Assembly (NCBI GenBank): GCA_963744915.1
Contig: CAVUUY010000009.1
Location: 62,001-126,000 of the forward strand
Direction of reading: 5' to 3'
DNA length: 64,000 nt
DNA from: DATAFF01 sp963744915
GTDB taxonomy: Bacteria; Pseudomonadota; Alphaproteobacteria; Rhizobiales; Aestuariivirgaceae
In this document: positions 1 to 9,287 of the stretch, piece after piece
Numbering within the stretch: position 1 is the stretch's first letter
Layout of the letters: every line of letters starts with the position of its first letter
Notes under the pieces: generated by a model
Seen by the model: only the letters and a program-made list of their open reading frames with translations
Told to the model about the DNA's origin: nothing
Database searches by the model: none
Made by a program: the position numbers and the translations under genes

Positions 1-398
1 ATCGCGCCTTTGGCGGGGAGCTGACAAACGAAGTCACGATGATCGAGGGGGCGATGGAGCGATTTGTCGATTTTCGCAAGGACTTCGTCGGCAAGGCGGG
101 CACGCTCAAATCGAAGCAGGAGGGGCCGCGTCTGCAGCTCGTCTATCTCGAGCTTGCCGCCACCGATGCCGACTGCCGCGGCAATGAGCCGGTCTATCAT
201 GACGGCCGCCTGGTCGGGATCACCACCGGCGGCGCCTATGGGCATGCGGTCGAGAAATCGCTGGCCTTCGCCTATGTCAGGCCCGATCTCGCACGCGCCG
301 CCGGCGAATTCGCGGTCGAGCTTCATGGCGCGCGCCATGTGGCGCGGATGATCCCGGAGCCGGCCTACGATCCCGAGAATGCCAGGCTAAAGGGCTGA
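1..398 (+). CDS. GcvT-fold C-terminal part of a sarcosine/dimethylglycine dehydrogenase-like protein (5' partial)
   Basis: The gene begins before the window and is open in frame from base 3, so only about 131 C-terminal residues are visible. They read like the tetrahydrofolate-binding aminomethyltransferase (GcvT) domain that ends sarcosine and dimethylglycine dehydrogenases: a NEVTMIEGAMERF strand, a DFVGKA loop, and TTGGAYGHAVEKSLAFAYV near the end. Such proteins strip methyl groups from N-methylglycines and pass them to folate. The N-terminal FAD half, which would separate a dehydrogenase from plain glycine-cleavage T protein, lies outside. The DMT transporter starts 8 bases after the stop, so the two may be cotranscribed. 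Confidence 0.7.
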   Translation, partial: RAFGGELTNEVTMIEGAMERFVDFRKDFVGKAGTLKSKQEGPRLQLVYLELAATDADCRGNEPVYHDGRLVGITTGGAYGHAVEKSLAFAYVRPDLARAAGEFAVELHGARHVARMIPEPAYDPENARLKG

Positions 399-406
399 AA
401 GCCGGC

Positions 407-1333
407 ATGGTCAGCACGCCCGTTGCCGATCGCGACGCCATTGCCTCGCGCGCCTCGACGGGCATCTTCCTGATGTTCGGCGCCATGGCCATTCTCCCCG
501 CCATGGATGCCATCGGCAAGCACCTCGGGCCGTTTCTGCCGGTGCTCGTCATCGTCTGGGGGCGGCTGGTGTTCGCGACGTTGTTCACGCTCCCGGCGGT
601 GCTTGTCCGCCATGGCCTCGCCGGCGCGATCCGGCCGCAGCGGCCGCTGGTGCAGCTGACCCGCAGCCTGCTGATGGTGGTGTCGACGACGGCCTTTTTT
701 GCCGGTCTGCGCTACCTGCCGATCGCCGACACGCTGGCCATCTTCTTCATCATGCCGCTCGTCGTCACCGCGCTGTCGCCGCTGGTGCTGGGCGAGCATG
801 TCGGGGTGCGGCGCTGGAGCGCCGTCGTGGTCGGGTTCATCGGCACGCTGATCATCATCCGGCCCGGCTTCCACGCGGTGAATGTCGGCACGCTGTGGGC
901 GCTGTTGGCCGGCGTGTCGATGGCGGTCTTTTTCCTGCTGACACGCAAGATTGCCGGCTCGATCGATGCGCTGATCAACAATTTCCAGACGACTTTCATA
1001 GGCGCAATGGTGGTGAGCCTGGCCCTGCCGTTGGTCTGGCAGTCGCCGGGCCTGGAGAATTGGGGGCTGCTGGCGGTGATGGGGGCGGTGGCGGCGCTTG
1101 GCCATTACGCCATGGTGCGCGCCTATGACTTCGCCAGTGCGCCGACGCTTGCACCGCTCGCCTATACCGAGATGGTCTCGGCGACCATCATCGGCTATTT
1201 CGTCTTCGGCGATTTTCCGGACGTCTGGACGGTGGTCGGCGTCGCCATCCTGATCGGCTCGGCGATCTATATCTCGCTCCGCGAAAGCCGGCTCGGGCGG
1301 CCGCGCCAGGCTCGCGAAACGGCGACGATGTAG
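407..1333 (+). CDS. EamA/DMT-family transporter
   Basis: A 308-residue, very hydrophobic protein with the length and ten-helix pattern of drug/metabolite transporters of the EamA family: two repeated halves, the first ending around residue 145 and the second closing with the AILIGSAIYISLRE helix typical of the family. These are inner-membrane exporters of amino acids or other small metabolites; the substrate cannot be read from sequence. It begins 8 bases after the GcvT-like gene, which suggests coupling. The Shine-Dalgarno match is poor, but the ATG at 407 is the first reasonable start. Confidence 0.8.
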   Translation: MVSTPVADRDAIASRASTGIFLMFGAMAILPAMDAIGKHLGPFLPVLVIVWGRLVFATLFTLPAVLVRHGLAGAIRPQRPLVQLTRSLLMVVSTTAFFAGLRYLPIADTLAIFFIMPLVVTALSPLVLGEHVGVRRWSAVVVGFIGTLIIIRPGFHAVNVGTLWALLAGVSMAVFFLLTRKIAGSIDALINNFQTTFIGAMVVSLALPLVWQSPGLENWGLLAVMGAVAALGHYAMVRAYDFASAPTLAPLAYTEMVSATIIGYFVFGDFPDVWTVVGVAILIGSAIYISLRESRLGRPRQARETATM

Positions 1334-1334
1334 G

Positions 1335-2228
1335 TCACTGTTCGGGACTGGGTAGCGCCAGCACCTTGCCCTTGTAGGGAGCGCCGCTCTTGTCGTCGAC
1401 AGCCATGACGAACATGGTCTTGCCGTCAGGCGTGAAGGTGAGGTTGGGCGTGGCGGCGCCGGGCAGGTGGATCTTGCGGATGATCTTGCCGTCGGCGTCC
1501 AGCACCAGGATGTTCGGCGCGCTGTAGAGCCCGACATAGAGCATGCCGTCGGGACCGAGCTTGATGCCGTCGGGATAGACGTCGGGCGGCTCGCCCAGCG
1601 TGCTCAGCTTGGCGAAGACCCGGCGGTTGGCGAGCGCCATGTCCTTGTCGATGTCGAACATGATGACACGGCCGGCCTCCGACTCGTTCACATAGAGCGC
1701 TTTGCCGTCAGGCGAAAGTTGGACGCCATTGGCGTAATGGAGGTCATCGGCGGCGACTTTCAGCGTCCCGTCGGGCGACAGATGATAGACCTTGCCGACG
1801 ATCGGCTTCGGCTCCCAGGGGCCCGAGGCGGTGAGGAAGGCGCCGCCCTTGCCGTCCGCCGTGAGGTCGTTCGGCCCGAGCAGCTTGGCGCCGGTCGAAT
1901 CCTGGTCCCAGGTCTTCTCGGCCTTGCCGTCGGCCGACAGCTTCACATAGGTGCCGTTGTCGTAGCAGGTGACGAGAAAGCCATTCTGCCACGGCATCAC
2001 CGCCGACGGGCCGCAACCGTCGAGCTTCCAGAAAACCGCATTGGACTTGCCGTCCCAGATCGAGATGTGGTTGCCCCCATATTCCGCGTAATAGAGCTTG
2101 CCGTCGACCATGGCGGGCCCTTCGGGAAAGGATGCGTCCGGATTGATCGCCTGAAGCTCTCCGGCGGCGGCAGGAATGACGGCCAGGCAACACGCGGCGA
2201 ACGCAGCGGCACCAACCAGTGAACGCAT
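1335..2228 (-). CDS. secreted SMP-30/gluconolactonase-like beta-propeller protein
   Basis: A 297-residue protein with an N-terminal signal peptide (MRSLVGAAAFAACCLAVIP...AAAG). The rest looks like a six-bladed SMP-30/gluconolactonase/LRE propeller: an early FPEGPA glutamate, a LGPNDLTADGKG asparagine and a YPDGIKLGPDG aspartate match the usual metal ligands, and blades repeat as SPDGKALYV, GPDGMLYVG and TPDGKTMFV. Likely a periplasmic lactonase or related hydrolase of unknown substrate. The frame is open 79 codons further upstream, but the ATG at 2228 has a GGGAG site seven bases before it and starts the signal peptide. Its 3' end meets the DMT transporter tail to tail, with the stops one base apart. 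Confidence 0.72.
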   Translation of the reverse strand: MRSLVGAAAFAACCLAVIPAAAGELQAINPDASFPEGPAMVDGKLYYAEYGGNHISIWDGKSNAVFWKLDGCGPSAVMPWQNGFLVTCYDNGTYVKLSADGKAEKTWDQDSTGAKLLGPNDLTADGKGGAFLTASGPWEPKPIVGKVYHLSPDGTLKVAADDLHYANGVQLSPDGKALYVNESEAGRVIMFDIDKDMALANRRVFAKLSTLGEPPDVYPDGIKLGPDGMLYVGLYSAPNILVLDADGKIIRKIHLPGAATPNLTFTPDGKTMFVMAVDDKSGAPYKGKVLALPSPEQ

Positions 2229-2287
2229 GGCAAGGCTCCCTTGATGACCCGGCAGGGGGCGACCATAGCATGCAGGCAAGGCCGGCG

Positions 2288-2809
2288 TCAGCGTGCCGGC
2301 GCGCCGCCGAGGGCAATGCGGGCCTGCCGGCGCAGCACCAGCCAGACGACGATGGCGCCGAGCATCTTGGAAGCGGTCTCCAGCGTGAAGGCGGCGGGGG
2401 TGAGGATGGCGATCATGTGCTGGAAGACGATGGTATCGAGCGGCGCCGACAAGGCCGAGGACCACAGGATCCGCTCATGGAGCGGCCGCCTGGTAAAGGA
2501 ATAGACCGCCCAGTCCGCCATCTCGGCGACGATGAACGCGGTGACCGAGGCAAGCGCCACCTCGGGCGCAACGGTGAGCCAGGTGAGGAAGCCGCCAAGC
2601 GCGGTGGCGCCGAGCACGTAGTGGCCGAGCTGGCGCTGCGCCAGGTCGCGCAGGATGAAGACGAAGCCGACGACGATGTTGGCGACGGTCCAATTGCCCC
2701 AGGGGGTCGGCACCATCGGCAGGGCGACGAACAGCCAGTTCACCAGGACGATGCTGCCGACATAGGGGATCGTCCAATAGGGCAGGCGCCCCAACCATGA
2801 CCACAGCAT
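2288..2809 (-). CDS. VUT-family (YhhQ-like) membrane transporter
   Basis: A 173-residue integral membrane protein with about five or six helices. The VNWLFVALPMVPTPWGNWTVANIVVGFVF pattern in its first half (shown in part: PTPWGNWTVANIVVG) and a helix containing FIVAEMADWAVYSFT are characteristic of the VUT family, whose best-known member YhhQ imports queuosine precursors. It is shorter than E. coli YhhQ. The start lies three bases after the ndk stop, so it should be translated from the ndk transcript. The precise substrate is inferred from the family only. Confidence 0.72.
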   Translation of the reverse strand: MLWSWLGRLPYWTIPYVGSIVLVNWLFVALPMVPTPWGNWTVANIVVGFVFILRDLAQRQLGHYVLGATALGGFLTWLTVAPEVALASVTAFIVAEMADWAVYSFTRRPLHERILWSSALSAPLDTIVFQHMIAILTPAAFTLETASKMLGAIVVWLVLRRQARIALGGAPAR

Positions 2810-2812
2810 GAA

Positions 2813-3235
2813 TCAGCCGATGATCTCGGCTGCCGTGAAGCACATGGCGATCTCGGTCTCGGCATTCTTGGCGCTGTCCGAGCCGTGAACCGAATTGGCC
2901 TCGATCGACTGGGCGAGCTCGCGCCGAATTGTCCCGGGATCGGCCTTGGCGGGATCGGTGGCGCCCATCACCTTGCGGTACTTGGCGACCGCGTCCTGGC
3001 CCTCGAGGATCTGCAGCACGATCGGGCCCGACGACATGAAGGCGACGAGGTCGTGATAGAACGGGCGGTCGCGGTGCACGGCGTAGAATGCCTCGGCATC
3101 CGGCCTGGACCACAGGACCCGCTTCTGGGCGATGATGCGCAGACCCGCATCTTCGATGATCGCGTTGATCCGGCCGGTGAGGTTGCGACGGGTTGCATCC
3201 GGCTTGATGATCGACAGCGTACGCTCGGCCGCCAT
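2813..3235 (-). CDS. ndk: nucleoside diphosphate kinase
   Basis: A 140-residue protein with the whole NDK fold: AERTLSIIKPDAT at the N terminus, the GLRIIAQK strand, and the active site NSVHGSDS with the phosphorylated histidine near residue 118. It moves the gamma-phosphate between nucleoside triphosphates and diphosphates in the cytosol. The ATG at 3235 follows a GGGGGA ribosome site by a few bases and matches the family N terminus; an upstream in-frame start at 3247 would lie on that site. A sigma70-like promoter lies immediately upstream (3266-3294). Followed at once by the VUT transporter. Confidence 0.95.
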   Translation of the reverse strand: MAAERTLSIIKPDATRRNLTGRINAIIEDAGLRIIAQKRVLWSRPDAEAFYAVHRDRPFYHDLVAFMSSGPIVLQILEGQDAVAKYRKVMGATDPAKADPGTIRRELAQSIEANSVHGSDSAKNAETEIAMCFTAAEIIG

Positions 3236-3265
3236 GGTGTCCCCCAATTGAGATTCTCGAGGCGC

Positions 3266-3294
3266 TTATAGCCAAGCTAGCAGCGATGAAGCAA
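3266..3294 (-). promoter_or_regulatory. sigma70-type promoter of ndk
   Basis: On the minus strand TTGCTT (3294-3289), a 17-base spacer and CTATAA (3271-3266) form a good housekeeping promoter. The predicted start point near 3259 gives a leader of about 25 bases before the ndk ATG at 3235. Seen by eye only. Confidence 0.5.
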
Positions 3295-3347
3295 GCGCTC
3301 GCCGAATGCTCGACGAGCGCCGCTTTGCCGCCCCGTCACCGTGGGTT

Positions 3348-3554
3348 CTAGTCGGTATTCTCCGCATCGCCGCCGGGGGCACGGTCGGGCGAGCCGTCGG
3401 CGGCGGGATTGGCCTTCACCGTCTTGGGATCGGTGACATGCTTGCTGCGGGATACACGACCATATTCCGTCTTGTCCTTGCCGGTGGCGTGCGCCTCGGC
3501 TTCGGCAGCCTTGACCGTCTGCGACGGCTTTTTCGGGGTTGTTGGGGTGCTCAT
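3348..3554 (-). CDS. small hydrophilic Lys/Thr/Pro-rich protein
   Basis: A 68-residue, strongly hydrophilic protein (MSTPTTPKKPSQTVKAAEAE... and a C-terminal Asp/Gly/Pro-rich tail) with no cysteine, no tryptophan and no membrane segment; probably disordered. I do not recognise a family. Its ATG lies nine bases after the stop of the 25-residue membrane peptide and only a weak GGTGA precedes it, which suggests translational coupling. Together the two genes form a mini-operon behind an EcfG promoter, so a role in stress survival is a reasonable inference, not a demonstrated one. Confidence 0.5.
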   Translation of the reverse strand: MSTPTTPKKPSQTVKAAEAEAHATGKDKTEYGRVSRSKHVTDPKTVKANPAADGSPDRAPGGDAENTD

Positions 3555-3562
3555 TTTCACCG

Positions 3563-3640
3563 TCAGATAACGTTGAACAGATAGAGCAGGATGATGATCG
3601 GGATCGGGATCCCGACCAGCCAAAGGAGCGCACCGCGCAT
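3563..3640 (-). CDS. 25-residue hydrophobic single-helix membrane peptide
   Basis: This ORF of 26 codons is too short for most gene finders. It has a perfect GGAGG site five bases before its ATG. The product starts MRGALLWLVGIPIPI and continues as Ile/Leu to its end, giving one membrane helix with a GIPIPI kink. Very short peptides of this LWLxGIPIPIIIL type recur, as I recall, in many proteobacteria, usually unannotated. It is the first gene behind the EcfG promoter at 3675-3699, with a predicted leader of about 28 bases. Function unknown; membrane-stress peptide is a guess. Confidence 0.6.
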   Translation of the reverse strand: MRGALLWLVGIPIPIIILLYLFNVI

Positions 3641-3674
3641 TGTTGCCTCCGAAACAGGTTGAACTTGGAGGGCT

Positions 3675-3699
3675 AACGCGCGCCAAGGTGAGGGGTTCC
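3675..3699 (-). promoter_or_regulatory. EcfG (general stress response sigma factor) promoter
   Basis: Minus strand reads GGAAC (3699-3695), 16 bases, CGTT (3678-3675), which is the full alphaproteobacterial EcfG consensus GGAAC-N16/17-CGTT. The expected start point near 3668 lies 28 bases ahead of the small membrane peptide and just upstream of its GGAGG site, so position, strand and spacing all agree. Confidence 0.7.
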
Positions 3700-3828
3700 G
3701 TTGCACTGCTGGGCGGATAGCGGCGTTCATCGGCGGTTCATCTTCCTGCTGCAAGTCGGTAACAGATACAACCGATTTTTGCCTTAATCGCAGCAATAGA
3801 TCCGCCCGATAAGCAGGAGGAAATTGCC

Positions 3829-6078
3829 ATGTCGGGGCGCGTTGTGATTGCCGGTTTGACCGCCGTTCTGTTGTCGGCAGGAGCCTATTCGGTGCTGCCG
3901 GCCAAAGCCGGGGCGTTGCTCCTGGCCCAGGCCGAAGGCGGGTTTCAGGACCAGAATGGCCAGCAGGATCAAGGCAGCACCGACGAGAACAACAACCGCA
4001 AGAAGCGTCGCAAGCAGCAGCAGGAGCAGCAGCAGCAGCAACAGCAGCAACAGCAGCAACAGCCGCAGCAATCCGATCAGCAGGGGGGCGCCGACCAGGG
4101 GCAGGGGCAGGACGAAAGCAAGAAGCAGCGCCGCAAGCGATTGCAACAGGAGCAGCAGCAACAGCAACAGCAGACGCAGGAACAGCAGCAACAGCCGCAG
4201 CAATCCGACCAGCAGGGGGGCGGAGAGCAGAGCCAGGACGATGCCAAGAAGCAGCGCCGCCGCCGTCTGCAGCAACAGCAACAACAGCAGCAGCAGCAGC
4301 AATTCGATCAACAGGGCGGCGAGCAGCTGGGCCAGGACAAATCCCAGCAAAATCAAGGCGATCGCGCGCAGCGCCGGCGTCAGCAGCAGCGACAGCAACA
4401 GCAGCAACAGGGGCAGGATCAGCTGCAGGGCCAGCCGGGTCAGCCCGAGCCACAGTTACAGGGCCAGCCGCAGCAGGAGCAGGCCAAGCCATCGCAGCAG
4501 CCCGAGGGTGAGCAGGCCTCCACCCGCGATGCCATGCGCTTCGTCGGCGACCGCCGTCCGGCACGGTCGCTGAGCGACGCCGAGCTGCGCCGTCGGATCG
4601 CCGTCGGTCAGGCGCTGATGGGCAATCGCGACCTGCGCGACAAGGTCCGCGGGCGCGTCCAAGCGCTGCTTGGCGAGGCGCAGAACGAACTGGCCAATCG
4701 GGACCGCCAGGCGGGCGGCGGCCAGGGCCAAGGCCAGGGCCAGAGCCAGGGCGGCCAGGGCCAGGGCGGTGGCGGGCAGCAGGCAGGCGGCGATCCGGGG
4801 CGCTACATGGCCGACCGCCGAGTGGCCGCAACCTTGAACGACCAGGAGTTGCGCCAGCGCATCAGGTCAGGCCGGTCGCTGCTTCAATCAGGGGCTGGCC
4901 AGGGCCAACGCGGCCAGATCGAGGCGCGACTCAACGAGGACCGCAACGAATTGCGAAACCGCCTGCAGGAGGCGAATGGCGGCGCCGTTCCCGGCGGCGC
5001 TTTCGACCAGCCATCGGCGGCGGAGGGCGAGGCGCGGCGCATTCTGTCCGACCGGCGCTCATCCAACGGCCTCGACGATGGTCAGCTGCGCGACCGCGTC
5101 CAGCGGACCCGCGGCGTGCTTGCCGCCGAGGGGCTGTCCAACGACATGTCCGAGCGGCTGCGCGACCGGTTGCGCGGCGACCGCGACGAGCTGCGCAACC
5201 GGGTGTCCGTGCGCGAGGACCGCCAGCGCGACCGCGACCAGCGGGCCGATCAGCGCGACGAGGGACCCATCGACTATGGCAGGCCCGGTCATCAATTCGG
5301 CCGCGACGAGCTGACGAGCCGGCTCGCCCAGGATCGCCGTCCCTCGCAGGCGCTCAACGTCCGCCAGCTCAACCGCCGCATCGATGCGGCGCGGATGGTG
5401 TTGGACGACCGCAATCTGCGCGGCCCGGAACGGTTCCGCATCGAGGACGGGCTCAGGTCCGACCGTCGCGAGCTGCGCATGCGCCTGATTGCCGGGCGTC
5501 GCGATCGCTATGACGAGTACCGTCGCGAAGGCGGGCTCAATATCGTGATCATGCAAGGCGCGCCGCCGCGGCCGCGGGCCAATATCGCGGCAGCCGAAGT
5601 CGATGACGAAATGATCGAGGAGCAACTGATCGCTCCGCCCACCCGCGAGATCGACCGCCGCTATACGGTCGACGAGATCCGCGAGCGCCCGGCGCTGCGG
5701 CAGACCATGCCGGGCGTCGAGATCGACACCATCCATTTCGGGTTCAACGAGGCTTTCGTCCGCGAGGAGGAGATCGAGAACCTCGAGCGCATCGGCCGCA
5801 TCATCGAGAAGATCGTGATAGCCAATCCCGGCGAGGTGTTCATGATCGAGGGCCATACCGACGCCGTCGGCTCCGACACCTACAATATCGACCTGTCGCA
5901 GCAGCGGGCCGATTCGGTGAAGCAGTCGCTGAGCGAATTCTTCAATATGGCGCCCCAGAATCTCGAGACCATCGGCTATGGCGAGCAGTTCCTGAAGATC
6001 CCGACGGAGGAGGAAGAGCCGGAGAACCGGCGGGTCACCGTGCGGCGCATCACGCCATTGCTTGCCGGCCAGCAGTAG
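3829..6078 (+). CDS. large Gln-rich repeat protein with C-terminal OmpA domain
   Basis: A 749-residue exported protein: signal peptide (about 1-27, ending ...PAKAGA), a polyglutamine region with short basic blocks (KKRRKQQQ, KKQRRKRLQQ, KKQRRRRLQQ) to about residue 230, four ~55-60-residue repeats, and an OmpA-like peptidoglycan-binding domain from about 630 (IEGHTDAVGSDTYNIDLSQQRADS with the NRRV end, quoted in part). The repeats begin near residues 236, 325, 405 and 500, each of the form DRR...L.D..LR.RI...R..L, ending with a DRxELR.R block. The OmpA domain should tie it to the cell wall from the periplasm; the rest is unrecognised. AGGAGG lies about ten bases before the ATG. The polyQ tract is encoded by mixed CAG/CAA. 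Confidence 0.85.
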   Translation: MSGRVVIAGLTAVLLSAGAYSVLPAKAGALLLAQAEGGFQDQNGQQDQGSTDENNNRKKRRKQQQEQQQQQQQQQQQQPQQSDQQGGADQGQGQDESKKQRRKRLQQEQQQQQQQTQEQQQQPQQSDQQGGGEQSQDDAKKQRRRRLQQQQQQQQQQQFDQQGGEQLGQDKSQQNQGDRAQRRRQQQRQQQQQQGQDQLQGQPGQPEPQLQGQPQQEQAKPSQQPEGEQASTRDAMRFVGDRRPARSLSDAELRRRIAVGQALMGNRDLRDKVRGRVQALLGEAQNELANRDRQAGGGQGQGQGQSQGGQGQGGGGQQAGGDPGRYMADRRVAATLNDQELRQRIRSGRSLLQSGAGQGQRGQIEARLNEDRNELRNRLQEANGGAVPGGAFDQPSAAEGEARRILSDRRSSNGLDDGQLRDRVQRTRGVLAAEGLSNDMSERLRDRLRGDRDELRNRVSVREDRQRDRDQRADQRDEGPIDYGRPGHQFGRDELTSRLAQDRRPSQALNVRQLNRRIDAARMVLDDRNLRGPERFRIEDGLRSDRRELRMRLIAGRRDRYDEYRREGGLNIVIMQGAPPRPRANIAAAEVDDEMIEEQLIAPPTREIDRRYTVDEIRERPALRQTMPGVEIDTIHFGFNEAFVREEEIENLERIGRIIEKIVIANPGEVFMIEGHTDAVGSDTYNIDLSQQRADSVKQSLSEFFNMAPQNLETIGYGEQFLKIPTEEEEPENRRVTVRRITPLLAGQQ
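4009..4320 (+). repeat. CAG/CAA low-complexity tract encoding polyglutamine
   Basis: Three blocks of CAG/CAA codons (near 4012-4070, 4141-4200 and 4270-4305) are separated by near-identical linkers encoding QQSDQQGG and a basic KKQRR patch. The block-linker-block order looks like an internal tandem duplication of about 120-130 bases. It sits inside the OmpA-family gene and keeps frame. Confidence 0.75.
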
Positions 6079-6119
6079 CGGGTCCTCGACTGGCGTGAGC
6101 ATCTGGCCTATTTCAGGCC

Positions 6120-7997
6120 ATGCTTCACATCAACGAGCTGACCTACCGCATAGACGGCCGCCTGATCCTCGATGCTGCCAGCGCGGTCATCCCGAGCCGG
6201 CACAAGGTGGGGCTTGTCGGCCGCAACGGCGTCGGCAAGTCGACGCTGCTGCGGCTGATCCTCGGCGACGCGGTGCCGGATTCCGGCTCGGTCGGCGTGC
6301 CGCGCCATGCCCGCATCGGCACGGTGGCGCAGGAAGCGCCGGCCGGCGAAAGGAGCCTGATCGATACCGTACTGGCGGCCGACCTCGAGCGCACGGCCCT
6401 CATCGAGGAGGCCGCCCATGCGACGGATCCCGGCCGCATCGCCGACATCCAGACGCGGCTGGTCGACATCGACGCGCATTCGGCGCCGGCGCGGGCGGCG
6501 CAGATCCTGGCGGGCCTCGGCTTCGGCTCCGATCAGATCGATCAGCCCTGCTCGGCGCTGTCGGGCGGCTGGCGCATGCGGGTGGCGCTGGCGGCGGCGC
6601 TGTTTGCCGCGCCGGATGTGCTGCTGCTCGACGAGCCGAGCAACTATCTCGACCTCGAAGGGGTGATCTGGCTCAAATCCTACATCCGCACTTATCCTGC
6701 AACCGTGGTGATCGTCAGCCACGACCGCGATCTCCTCAACGCCGTCGCCGGCTCGATTCTTCATCTCGAACGCGGCAAGCTCGCGCTCTACCAGGGCAAT
6801 TACGACAGCTTCGAGCGGCAGCGTCGCGAGCAGCAGGCTCTGACCGGCAAGCTCAGGAGCAAGCAGGAGGAGACCCGCCGCCACATGGAGGCCTTCATCG
6901 AGCGCTTCCGCTACAAGGCAACCAAGGCGCGGCAGGCGCAGAGCCGGCTGAAAGCGCTGGCCAGGCTCGAGCCGATCGCTGCCGTGGTCGAGGACCGGGT
7001 CCACCCGTTTCGCTTCCCCGATCCGGCGAAGCCGCTCAATCCGCCGCTCATCCGCTTCGAAGCGGTGGCGGCCGGCTATGACGACGATCCGCCGGTGCTG
7101 GCGCGGCTAAACCTCAGGATCGACGATGACGACCGGATCGCCCTGCTCGGCGCCAATGGCAATGGCAAGTCGACCTTTGCCAAGCTGATCACCGGCAAGC
7201 TCGCGCCGGTGGCGGGACGCATCCATCGCCATTCGCGGCTTGGCGTCGGTTACTTCGCCCAGCATCAGCTGGACGAGCTCGCGCCGACCGCCACCCCCTA
7301 TGAGAACATGCGGCGGCTGATGCCCAATGCAACGGAGGCGCAGCGGCGGGCAAGGCTCGGCTTCTACGGCTTTGGCGCCGATCTCGCCGATACGCCGGCG
7401 CAGAACCTTTCGGGTGGCGAGAAGGCACGGCTGCTCTTCGCGCTCGCCGCCTTTCACGGACCGCATCTGCTGGTGCTGGACGAGCCGACCAATCACCTGG
7501 ATGTCGATGCCAGGGAGGCGCTCGTGCATGCGCTCAACGAATTTGCCGGCGCCGTCGTCCTGATCAGCCATGACCGGCATCTGATCGAGACCTGCGCCGA
7601 CCGGCTGTGGATTGCCGGCGAGCGAACCATCAAGCCCTATGACGGCGATCTCGACTCCTATGCCGAGCTGGTATTGCAGCGGGCCCGCATCGAGCGCCAG
7701 GCGCGCGGGGCACAGCTGCGGACGGCGACGCGGGCCGAGCGCCGTGAACGCGCCAATCCCGGTCAGATCCGGCGGCGCATCGCCGATGCCGAAACCACCA
7801 TGGGTGCACTCCGAGAGAAGATCGCGGTGCTCGACCGCGCGCTTGAGGATAGCTCGATCTATCGCGAGGAGCCGCGCAAGGCTGCCGATTTCGCCGAGCT
7901 GCGGCAGAGGCTCGCGGTCGATCTCGAGCGCCAGGAGGAAGTTTGGCTCGAGCTCCAGAGCGCAATCGATGGGCTCGAAGCCGCACGGGATGGTTGA
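6120..7997 (+). CDS. ABC-F family ATP-binding protein (Uup/YheS type)
   Basis: A 625-residue soluble protein with two ABC ATPase domains and no membrane helices. Domain 1 has Walker A GRNGVGKST (34-42), signature LSGGWRMRVALA and Walker B LLLDEPSNYLD; domain 2 has GANGNGKST, NLSGGEKARL and LVLDEPTNHLD. Between them lies the basic helical linker (RQAQSRLKAL) that marks ABC-F proteins, and the C terminus has a coiled-coil of about 90 residues. ABC-F proteins act on the ribosome as translation factors rather than as transporters. The ATG at 6120 starts at the usual MLHINELTYR. It stands alone, 41 bases after the OmpA-family gene. Confidence 0.88.
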   Translation: MLHINELTYRIDGRLILDAASAVIPSRHKVGLVGRNGVGKSTLLRLILGDAVPDSGSVGVPRHARIGTVAQEAPAGERSLIDTVLAADLERTALIEEAAHATDPGRIADIQTRLVDIDAHSAPARAAQILAGLGFGSDQIDQPCSALSGGWRMRVALAAALFAAPDVLLLDEPSNYLDLEGVIWLKSYIRTYPATVVIVSHDRDLLNAVAGSILHLERGKLALYQGNYDSFERQRREQQALTGKLRSKQEETRRHMEAFIERFRYKATKARQAQSRLKALARLEPIAAVVEDRVHPFRFPDPAKPLNPPLIRFEAVAAGYDDDPPVLARLNLRIDDDDRIALLGANGNGKSTFAKLITGKLAPVAGRIHRHSRLGVGYFAQHQLDELAPTATPYENMRRLMPNATEAQRRARLGFYGFGADLADTPAQNLSGGEKARLLFALAAFHGPHLLVLDEPTNHLDVDAREALVHALNEFAGAVVLISHDRHLIETCADRLWIAGERTIKPYDGDLDSYAELVLQRARIERQARGAQLRTATRAERRERANPGQIRRRIADAETTMGALREKIAVLDRALEDSSIYREEPRKAADFAELRQRLAVDLERQEEVWLELQSAIDGLEAARDG

Positions 7998-8087
7998 GCA
8001 TCGCGCTCTCGATTAAGCTTGTTGCCGCTCTGGCGATGCCTACACTTCGCGTCGAAACGCAATCGTTGAGCAGAAACAGCGCGGGCG

Positions 8088-9274
<1,187 letters not shown>

Positions 9275-9287
<13 letters not shown>

